Below, in pieces: positions 1 to 10,005 of a stretch of DNA of 64,000 nucleotides; position 1 is the first letter of the stretch; each line of letters starts with the position of its first letter. A program made the position numbers and the translations under genes. The DNA comes from Dirofilaria immitis (lineage: Eukaryota > Nematoda > Chromadorea > Rhabditida > Onchocercidae): assembly GCA_024305405.1 (NCBI GenBank), contig JAKNDB010000105.1, positions 1,178,001 to 1,242,000 of the forward strand, in the 5' to 3' direction. Below the pieces are notes generated by a model. The model did not search any database and had not been told where the DNA came from. It saw nothing but the letters and a program-made list of their open reading frames with translations.

Positions 1-3000
1 TTTTCGATTTTCCTTCTTCTTTCATTTTTTTAATTTCATCTTTTGAGCATCTGTGAGCCAGCTCAGATACGTCTGAAAATAGCTTTCTAAATTATGATCA
101 TTCCGCTTACGCCGTTCATTCATTGCCGCATAAATTTTACGGCATACAGGAGCATATTCATCAATTCTTTTCTTCTTTTCTTTGTCAACGACAAGTTTCA
201 ACATATCTTCGACTTTCATTCTGATTTGTTCTGGATCAGCGCCTGAATCTTTAATCTCTTTCAACATAAGCATCTTTTCATTACCAATGATTTCACTGAG
301 AGCCATTAAGCAACCTTGTTGAAGTTCTTCTGCAGCCTTTTTCTTTTTATCACCTGTCAAACTTTCGAAATAATCAAAAATTTTTTTTGAATATCCATTT
401 TCGATTTTCCTTCTTCTTTCATTTTTAATTTCATCTTTTTGAGCATCCGTGAGCCAGCTCAGATACGTTTGAAAATAGCTTTCTAAATTATGATCATTCC
501 GCTTACGCCTTTCATGTATCACCGCAAAGATTTTACGGCATACAGGAGCATATTCATCAATTTTTTCCTTTTTATCTTTGTCAACGACATCTTTGAACAT
601 CTCTTCAACTTTCATGCTTAGTTCCTTTGGAGTTGCGCCTGAATCCTTCATTTGCCTCAATACAGTCCACTTCTCTTCACCAACAATTTCTCTCAGAGCC
701 ATTCTGCAGCCTTCTTGAAGTTCTTCTGCAGCCTTTTTCTTTTTATCACCTGTCAAACTTTCGAAATAATCAAAAATTTTTTTTGAATATCCATTTTCGA
801 TTTTCCTTCTTCTTTCATTTTTTAATTTCATCTTTTTGAGCATCTGTGAGCCAGCTCAGATACGTCTGAAAATAGCTTTCTAAATTATGATCATTCCGCT
901 TACGCCGTTCATTCATTGCCGCATAAATTTTACGGCATACAGGAGCATATTCATCAATTCTTTTCTTCTTTTCTTTGTCAACGACAAGTTTCAACATATC
1001 TTCGACTTTCATTCTGATTTGTTCTGGATCAGCGCCTGAATCTTTAATCTCTTTCAACATAAGCATCTTTTCATTACCAATGATTTCACTGAGAGCCATT
1101 AAGCAACCTTGTTGAAGTTCTTCTGCAGCCTTTTTCTTTTTATCACCTGTCAAACTTTCGAAATAATCAAAAATTTTTTTTTGAATATCCATTTTCGATT
1201 TTCCTTCTTCTTTCATTTTTTAATTTCATCTTTTGAGCATCTGTGAGCCAGCTCAGATACGTCTGAAAATAGCTTTCTAAATTATGATCATTCCGCTTAC
1301 GCCTTTCATGTATCACCGCAAAGATTTTACGGCATACAGGAGCATATTCATCAATTTTTTCCTTTTTATCTTTGTCAACGACATCTTTGAACATCTCTTC
1401 AACTTTCATGCTTAGTTCCTTTGGAGTTGCGCCTGAATCCTTCATTTGCCTCAATACAGTCCACTTCTCTTCACCAACAATTTCTCTCAGAGCCATTCTG
1501 CAGCCTTCTTGAAGTTCTTCTGCAGCCTTTTTCTTTTTATCACCTGTCAAACTTTCGAAATAATCAAAAATTTTTTTTGAATATCCATTTTCGATTTTCC
1601 TTCTTCTTTCATTTTTTAATTTCATCTTTTTGAGCATCTGTGAGCCAGCTCAGATACGTCTGAAAATAGCTTTCTAAATTATGATCATTCCGCTTACGCC
1701 GTTCATTCATTGCCGCATAAATTTTACGGCATACAGGAGCATATTCATCAATTCTTTTCTTCTTTTCTTTGTCAACGACAAGTTTCAACATATCTTCGAC
1801 TTTCATTCTGATTTGTTCTGGATCAGCGCCTGAATCTTTAATCTCTTTCAACATAAGCATCTTTTCATTACCAATGATTTCACTGAGAGCCATTAAGCAA
1901 CCTTGTTGAAGTTCTTCTGCAGCCTTTTTCTTTTTATCACCTGTCAAACTTTCGAAATAATCAAAAATTTTTTTTTGAATATCCATTTTCGATTTTCCTT
2001 CTTCTTTCATTTTTTAATTTCATCTTTTGAGCATCTGTGAGCCAGCTCAGATACGTCTGAAAATAGCTTTCTAAATTATGATCATTCCGCTTACGCCGTT
2101 CATTCATTGCCGCATAAATTTTACGGCATACAGGAGCATATTCATCAATTCTTTTCTTCTTTTCTTTGTCAACGACAAGTTTCAACATATCTTCGACTTT
2201 CATTCTGATTTGTTCTGGATCAGCGCCTGAATCTTTAATCTCTTTCAACATAAGCATCTTTTCATTACCAATGATTTCACTGAGAGCCATTAAGCAACCT
2301 TGTTGAAGTTCTTCTGCAGCCTTTTTCTTTTTATCACCTGTCAAACTTTCGAAATAATCAAAAATTTTTTTTGAATATCCATTTTCGATTTTCCTTCTTC
2401 TTTCATTTTTTAATTTCATCTTTTGAGCATCCGTGAGCCAGCTCAGATACGTTTGAAAATAGCTTTCTAAATTATGATCATTCCGCTTACGCCTTTCATG
2501 TATCACCGCAAAGATTTTACGGCATACAGGAGCATATTCATCAATTTTTTCCTTTTTATCTTTGTCAACGACATCTTTGAACATCTCTTCAACTTTCATG
2601 CTTAGTTCCTTTGGAGTTGCGCCTGAATCCTTCATTTGCCTCAATACAGTCCACTTCTCTTCACCAACAATTTCTCTCAGAGCCATTCTGCAGCCTTCTT
2701 GAAGTTCTTCTGCAGCCTTTTTCTTTTTATCACCTGTCAAACTTTCGAAATAATCAAAAATTTTTTTTGAATATCCATTTTCGATTTTCCTTCTTCTTTC
2801 ATTTTTTTAATTTCATCTTTTTGAGCATCTGTGAGCCAGCTCAGATACGTCTGAAAATAGCTTTCTAAATTATGATCATTCCGCTTACGCCGTTCATTCA
2901 TTGCCGCATAAATTTTACGGCATACAGGAGCATATTCATCAATTCTTTTCTTCTTTTCTTTGTCAACGACAAGTTTCAACATATCTTCGACTTTCATTCT

Positions 3001-4860
3001 GATTTGTTCTGGATCAGCGCCTGAATCTTTAATCTCTTTCAACATAAGCATCTTTTCATTACCAATGATTTCACTGAGAGCCATTAAGCAACCTTGTTGA
3101 AGTTCTTCTGCAGCCTTTTTCTTTTTATCACCTGTCAAACTTTCGAAATAATCAAAAATTTTTTTTGAATATCCATTTTCGATTTTCCTTCTTCTTTCAT
3201 TTTTTTAATTTCATCTTTTGAGCATCTGTGAGCCAGCTCAGATACGTCTGAAAATAGCTTTCTAAATTATGATCATTCCGCTTACGCCGTTCATTCATTG
3301 CCGCATAAATTTTACGGCATACAGGAGCATATTCATCAATTCTTTTCTTCTTTTCTTTGTCAACGACAAGTTTCAACATATCTTCGACTTTCATTCTGAT
3401 TTGTTCTGGATCAGCGCCTGAATCTTTAATCTCTTTCAACATAAGCATCTTTTCATTACCAATGATTTCACTGAGAGCCATTAAGCAACCTTGTTGAAGT
3501 TCTTCTGCAGCCTTTTTCTTTTTATCACCTGTCAAACTTTCGAAATAATCAAAAATTTTTTTTGAATATCCATTTTCGATTTTCCTTCTTCTTTCATTTT
3601 TTAATTTCATCTTTTTGAGCATCCGTGAGCCAGCTCAGATACGTTTGAAAATAGCTTTCTAAATTATGATCATTCCGCTTACGCCTTTCATGTATCACCG
3701 CAAAGATTTTACGGCATACAGGAGCATATTCATCAATTTTTTCCTTTTTATCTTTGTCAACGACATCTTTGAACATCTCTTCAACTTTCATGCTTAGTTC
3801 CTTTGGAGTTGCGCCTGAATCCTTCATTTGCCTCAATACAGTCCACTTCTCTTCACCAACAATTTCTCTCAGAGCCATTCTGCAGCCTTCTTGAAGTTCT
3901 TCTGCAGCCTTTTTCTTTTTATCACCTGTCAAACTTTCGAAATAATCAAAAATTTTTTTTGAATATCCATTTTCGATTTTCCTTCTTCTTTCATTTTTTA
4001 ATTTCATCTTTTTGAGCATCTGTGAGCCAGCTCAGATACGTCTGAAAATAGCTTTCTAAATTATGATCATTCCGCTTACGCCGTTCATTCATTGCCGCAT
4101 AAATTTTACGGCATACAGGAGCATATTCATCAATTCTTTTCTTCTTTTCTTTGTCAACGACAAGTTTCAACATATCTTCGACTTTCATTCTGATTTGTTC
4201 TGGATCAGCGCCTGAATCTTTAATCTCTTTCAACATAAGCATCTTTTCATTACCAATGATTTCACTGAGAGCCATTAAGCAACCTTGTTGAAGTTCTTCT
4301 GCAGCCTTTTTCTTTTTATCACCTGTCAAACTTTCGAAATAATCAAAAATTTTTTTTTGAATATCCATTTTCGATTTTCCTTCTTCTTTCATTTTTTTAA
4401 TTTCATCTTTTGAGCATCTGTGAGCCAGCTCAGATACGTCTGAAAATAGCTTTCTAAATTATGATCATTCCGCTTACGCCGTTCATTCATTGCCGCATAA
4501 ATTTTACGGCATACAGGAGCATATTCATCAATTCTTTTCTTCTTTTCTTTGTCAACGACAAGTTTCAACATATCTTCGACTTTCATTCTGATTTGTTCTG
4601 GATCAGCGCCTGAATCTTTAATCTCTTTCAACATAAGCATCTTTTCATTACCAATGATTTCACTGAGAGCCATTAAGCAACCTTGTTGAAGTTCTTCTGC
4701 AGCCTTTTTCTTTTTATCACCTGTCAAACTTTCGAAATAATCAAAAATTTTTTTTGAATATCCATTTTCGATTTTCCTTCTTCTTTCATTTTTTAATTTC
4801 ATCTTTTGAGCATCTGTGAGCCAGCTCAGATACGTCTGAAAATAGCTTTCTAAATTATGG
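1..4860 (-). repeat. Tandem array of ~397-bp NPA units in two forms (A and B)
   Basis: Unit boundaries (start of the HNLESYF block, read on the minus strand) fall at 4854, 4458, 4060, 3663, 3266, 2869, 2471, 2075, 1678, 1281, 884, 487 and 91, spaced 396-398 bp. Form B has CLMALSEIIGNEK and IYAAMNERRKR; form A has CRMALREIVGEEKW and IFAVIHERRKR. In protein order the units are B B A B B A B B A B A B, then a partial unit. The intended spacing is 399 bp (133 codons); each spacing is short by the one to three bases lost in the linker homopolymers. Confidence 0.95.
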
Positions 4861-5053
4861 TTATTATTTCGTTTGCTTCGCCTACTAGTTTCGTCGTAAT
4901 TTTGTGGGGAAGCCATCGAATTGTCCGATGATAATGATTTTCATGATCTCTTCTGCGATTGCTTTCATTGTACCATATTTGTTCGCAAATTTTCAGGTCC
5001 TTGTTTACTTCCTTTTGCTTTTCTGGTGATAGGCGCTTGACGTACTGTCGAAT
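1..5053 (-). CDS. NPA: NPA array exon (open at the left edge)
   Basis: Large terminal-side exon starting after a TTTAG acceptor (5056-5054). It first encodes the second half of a diverged unit (RQYVKRLSPEKQKEVNKD, KICEQIW), then a short truncated segment ending in SRRSKR near 4880. From 4860 leftward it holds twelve complete ~397-bp units and part of a thirteenth. Each unit begins HNLESYFQTYLSWLTDAQK and ends APVC...NERRKR or HERRKR, so cleavage after RRKR would free ~15-kDa products. A one-base loss near 4899-4909 breaks the frame between the diverged part and the array. Further homopolymer losses at every unit junction fragment the reading frame. Confidence 0.85.
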
Positions 5054-8000
5054 CTAAATTTCTCTTTACAAAATTCATATAAATCTAGTAATCCAGGATC
5101 TGGAAAAGAACCTGAAGAAACAAAATAAAAGAAATTATAGATATAGATATGAATATGCAGAAAAAGTGCTGAGATTAAATATTAGTAATAAAAATTCAGG
5201 AAATTTGGAAGGAACTGAATAGTGGAAAATTTTCCTGAAATTTAAGATCATTTGAAATGGAAATTATGTTTGAAGATTGACTTTTCGCTATATATATTGT
5301 TAATACCTTCCGCTTGCAAGCGAAATGATCGGTTTGATGTAAATTTTTTAATTCAGTTCTTTCCTCAACGGTAGTTACGTTGTCGAGCCACGCATAGCAG
5401 GAATGTTTGGTTTTTTCAGTGATATGTAGTTGTTTATCGGTTTCCATAATACCAATGTAAGAGAATAATCTAAATGATATGAGTAATGCAAAATGTTAAT
5501 TCTTTTGGAGATCATGGATTGAAACCGTCTTTTTTCTCAATCAATTAATCAATCAAGAATAGAATTGAAAATTTTGATGATCCAAAATTTATTCGAAAAT
5601 TTCATGCAAAATTTTCTAATGTCGAGCTGGAATTTATTTAGACACTTCTTCTTGTTTATCTATTCCGCAAAAATTTTCAAAATCCTCCAAATTTCTACTG
5701 TAAATTAAAATTACGCTTTTTTTTTATAATTGTATGTAATAAAAATTTTCTCTAGTGTCTTTCTTTCGCAGTCTGAATGTTATACTTTTGTTTAATTGTC
5801 GACAATGATTCGCCGCTTGCTTTAATTTGCTTGATTTCTGTTTTTGTTCAGGAGTAATCCATTGAAGGTGTTTCTCTATCAGAACATCAATATCACGCTT
5901 TGATCGACTAATTTGTTTGTGATAAACGTCATCACATATCTGCAAACAAGACAAATATTTGAAATTGAAGCGAAAAAGAAATATGACATTATAAACTATG
6001 ACTAAATTTTTCGTCCTTTTCTCCTTATCTGATATTATTGTTTCTTGTAATTGTTTCCTTCGCGATCACTTCTCTGTGAGTTAACCATTTCATCCCATAT
6101 ATTATCTACATCCTTTATTAAGTATATTTCAGAATGCAATGTTGTTGATTTTATTTCGGTGAATAAGTAGATAAGAATGGAGAAGAAACCAAGCTAAGAA
6201 TACTGAAGGCAAGGAAATAAAACAAGAAAAAAGACAGAAGGAAAAGGCTGCTACTGTTGGTAATAATTGCATAGCATATTAGATATTTCTTGCTATAGTT
6301 CAGTAAAACCTCGAAAATGGCTCAGCGACTTTCCTCAGCTGTTATTATTGATTCATTATCACTGTATGGTGATAATTAATTATTTAGCATGTTATTAAGT
6401 TTTAAAGACTTACAGAGTTAGTGATATTTATTCATCCCATTATTTGGCTTATACTGAAAAGATCACGAGACAGAAACTTTGTCGGCTCAATATTAAACAT
6501 TATTGCCTATATTACTAGAAACAATAGCACCTAACTATTTGTCAAATCATCGAAATTGATGACTAAATCATCATATTGAAATTTTAAATTTTTAGCTCTT
6601 TGATATTCTAAAATTCAAGTTTTTTTATGAGTTACGTGATGATAATTTTCTTAGCTCCAAGATATGTAATGTCAAAAGAAGTTTCCATTATGCGGAAAAT
6701 GACATCAAGAGAGAGCGTTTCTTCAAAATAGCTAAACGAACTACCTGATAAAATTTATATGCTCTGTCCCGTACGTTTTGCAGCTGTCGATGTAAAATTT
6801 GGTCAATAATTTTTTCTGTTCATGATGATTGGCTTCATCATGAAAAACTTCCAATTTTTAATTTCGTCTTCTCTTGCCAAGGCCAGAAAATATTCTCTGC
6901 ATTTCTTCTAGAAAGCAATAATAGATTATGTTTAATATTGAAGTTTCGAGCGACTGAATGAAATTATGCAGACATCTTTGCATCAAGCCATTTTTCTATT
7001 TATTAATATAGTTAGAGAAATGGAAGTCAAGAAAGAAAAGACAACGGACCTGAAGTAGAAAAAGACTTAAGACAAAATTAACTTTAAATGAATGATGCAT
7101 ACATATACCTTGTAATCGTTTATGAGTTCCTTCTGCATCGCTTCAGGAAGTTCAAGGAAATATGCATTGACTTTTTGTATATTTCATCGAACGATAACCC
7201 ACTATTACGCATCTGTTGAAATTCACGCTTCTGTTCATCGTTCATCCATAAAATCCATTCGTTATACTCCTCTTTCACGTAACGTTTTTGCCGGCGACTG
7301 GAATTCATTATCTTCTTCCACATTTCACCACATATATCTATAAGAGAATCATCTGTTGAATATAAGAAATTTGAAATGCTATTGATTGATTATATTGTTT
7401 CAATACATGTTCCTGACAGGCTTTCTTAAGAATTTTTACATTACATTGATAAATAATTTTCATTTCGTTAATAACCTTTAATATAACGCAATTTATCCTG
7501 TTGCTCATTCGGTAGGCGCTCGAAATATTCATCAAGCAGGGCATTAAAAACTAATCGATTCTCTTTCTGTAATTCAATTTAATTTTGCAATATAACTGTT
7601 GCTATACTTTGTGTTCATGATATTTAGAAAAGTTGCCGATTGATTGAATGTAATAGAATAGCGGATAAAGTATAGTTAATATAATTTTCAATTTCAACAC
7701 TCTGAGATATGAATCAATTAAGTTGACTTACAAAAGCTCCCTCTTAAAAGATAACATGATTAGTACACCAATACTAAAATTAATTTTCTATTTGCCAGGA
7801 TTGTGGACAGGAAAATGCATGAAATAATTGCCTATCTTTTTTGAATTTTTCGAAATTTCTGCATTTCGGATCGTTGAATCTTAGTTTCAAAATGGTCATT
7901 AAACTCGACTTTAAAAATTTCTGATTTTATAAATTAAATGTTTAACCTCGACTGAATAGAGAAACAATTGAATTTCATTAAAACTTGCTACTTCTTGTAT

Positions 8001-9987
8001 CCATTGGACACATTTCATTTTAAATTTATAATTCAGTTCCCATCTTTTATGCTCTGGCAATGCTGAATAAAATTGTTCCATCTGTAAGATATCTATCTAA
8101 TTCACACTTAAATACAACATATGAAGTATTCGTTCCAAAACAGCAATTTAGTTTCAGTATTAATATTCACAAAACATAATTGTTGAATGGGCAAATCAAA
8201 CATACGCAGCGCAGGCAATCTTGTGAAGAAATTTATTTACTCAATAAATTATTTGCAATTAATGTAAAATGCTTGTTAAAATACAGCTCAAAAACAGCGG
8301 AAAAAATGAATGAACTTACTTTGCGCCCAATGTCTTCATCGCTGATCCCACTAAGTTTCATGTCATCTAATAAAGCAATCTGTTCATCAGAAAAGACATG
8401 AGCAAATACACTGTCTTGCGATAAATCATCTCGATGCACATGAAGCATATTTTGCTGGATATTTAAACTGCTTAGCTTGCTGCATTCAATCTGAAAAGTT
8501 TCAATTCTTTTGCAATTTGATTATGAGAAATACTTTTTTAGATTCATCAAATTTTTCGTAGTACAGCTATTATTGAATCTATACTCTGACTTTCCAGAAT
8601 TTCGAAAATGATACCAGCCATAAATTGGTTTGATCCCGTTCGTTTTCCGGTGTACGACTTTTATACTCGTGTAATTTCGATTCATATTTTTTGATATCTC
8701 TGTTCCTTAGATACTCAAGCTCAGTTATCTTGCTATCATCAGCAACCTGAACACTTACATATGAAATTTATCTTTACGGTAAACGCGAATACTTAATTAG
8801 AAATAGACTTTTTGATATTACGAAGTAAAATTTTCGAAAATAAAATCTTATAAACGTCAATTAAATTTCTTTACCGTCTTAATCCATTCAATGCATTGTT
8901 TCTTTATCACTTCACTCCATTTCTCTTTCTCTTTAGGCAGCAGTTTAGAAAAAATTCCAATGTTCTGTTCATGATTTCACCCACAGATAACCCTTTGGAT
9001 TCCATCTAGGAAAAATTTCTTCTTTTTTTTACATTTTGTTTTATTTTTTTATTTAAAAAAATTTATATCTGAATTTTCTTTTTCAAATCTCTTAAATGAA
9101 GGAAAGAGCTACTTGTTAATAACTGAATATGAAATTCAGTTGTTGTTTTTATTTCGTTTGATCTTTTCGACTTTATTCATGTTTTAAATATCTAGTATTT
9201 TCAGGCATATTTCAATTTATTATTATAATCTCGGGAAATTTCTCCCAGATTAAATTTTGAACTCACCACTCGAATTTCTTGCTTCTGCTTTCGCGATAGA
9301 ACGTCATGCAGTTCAGAACTTTTCTTTTCTCTATAGTTCATCATTTTAATACTAGCTCAAATATTGATAACCTCAATCAAATTCTTTACTAATCCATCAA
9401 AATTTAAACTAATTATTTATTCTTTATTTGATTATTTGTCTACCTAATTAGTGAACTATTTGATTACTCACGTATTTTTCAATTTGAATATTCCTCAATT
9501 TTTAGTATCAAAAATTGGTTTAAGATTCGGTACAGTAAACAAAAACAATTCTATCAAGCAAACATATTTTCGGCACCTTATAAATGCATCGTGATTAACT
9601 TTTCCTATAGTTTTCGCGGTTTCTAATTTCATTTGCAAATTCCGCATTTTTCTCGATATTTCCACTCTTTTTGCATTGCATTTGCTTCCAGCATATCAAA
9701 TGTATTCTCATATCTATTCTAAAATGTAATTGATCACTTTTAGTAGCTTTCAAATCTTTCGCATTCTTGATAAATTTTATGATTTCACTGATTTCTAGAT
9801 GTATAATAAAAAAAATAAAAAGTAAATTTCGTGTTTGGACCTGATTACGAAACACATTTTTCGACATTTTATAATTCTTATCAATGTTGAAGCTTCTGAA
9901 ATTTCTTTACTCAAATAAAAAACTCACAGGTCTCGCAATGACACAAATGAATAACACGATTGTCCAAATCATGGAAGATATCAACAT
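1..9987 (-). CDS. NPA: Nematode polyprotein allergen / gp15/400 ladder antigen precursor (3' end beyond window)
   Basis: Secreted polyprotein cut at basic sites into ~15-kDa helical units; in the family these bind fatty acids and retinoids. Proposed exons, 5' to 3' on the minus strand: 9928-9987 (signal peptide), 9600-9718, 9267-9330, 8875-9005, 8615-8746, 8320-8490, 7992-8081, 7476-7566, 7109-7352, 6745-6907, 5997-6202, 5786-5939, 5307-5469 and 1-5053 (array, open at the left edge). Most junctions are GT/AG and agree in phase once single-base homopolymer losses are allowed for. Each full unit has a W-(L/I/M)-x-(D/P)-x-Q motif near its start, two cysteines, and an RRKR/RSKR-like cleavage site at its end. 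The link from 9600 to 9330 and the 7992/7566 junction are the least certain. Frame breaks in exons 9600-9718, 8875-9005, 7109-7352, 6745-6907 and 5786-5939 look like sequence errors, not decay. Confidence 0.88.
5307..9718 (-). other. NPA: Block of diverged N-terminal NPA units spread over twelve small exons
   Basis: These exons encode NPA-like units that differ strongly from the array units. Recognisable pieces: FDMLEANAMQKEWKYREK (9600-9718); LSRKQKQEIRV (9267-9330); LPKEKEKWSEVIKKQCIEWI (8875-9005); FSDEQIALLDDMKLSG (8320-8490); LDEYFERLPNEQQDKL (7476-7566); ILWMNDEQKREFQQMRNSG (7109-7352); HLQWITPEQ (5786-5939); CYAWLDNVTTVEERTELK (5307-5469). Putative cleavage sites are RRQKR near 7290 and RSKR near 5900. 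The two cysteines of a unit span 54 residues in two diverged units, against 57 in the array. Each unit is split over two to four exons, while the array is intronless. Confidence 0.78.
9928..9987 (-). other. NPA: Signal-peptide exon of the NPA precursor
   Basis: ATG at 9987 opens 20 codons reading MLISSMIWTIVLFICVIARP, a hydrophobic secretion signal, and ends exactly at a GTGAGT donor (9927-9922). An in-frame TGA lies four codons upstream, so this ATG is the natural start. A TTCCAG at 10011-10006 just upstream fits a spliced-leader trans-splice acceptor, common in filarial genes, which would put the mRNA 5' end at about 10005. The next exon at 9718 is in matching phase 0. Confidence 0.8.
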
Positions 9988-10005
9988 TCTCGTTGTTCAA
10001 TATGG

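Noticed and set aside
627..839. Repeated plus-strand 70-codon frames in the array (also at 1421, 2611 and 3803)
   Set aside because: Antisense shadows of the form A units; their recurrence only mirrors the tandem repeat.
9719..9867. Minus-strand open stretch with EISEIIKFIKNAKDLK as an NPA exon
   Set aside because: Neither its acceptor nor its phase fits the signal-peptide exon, whereas exon 9718-9600 joins it directly in phase; treated as intron.
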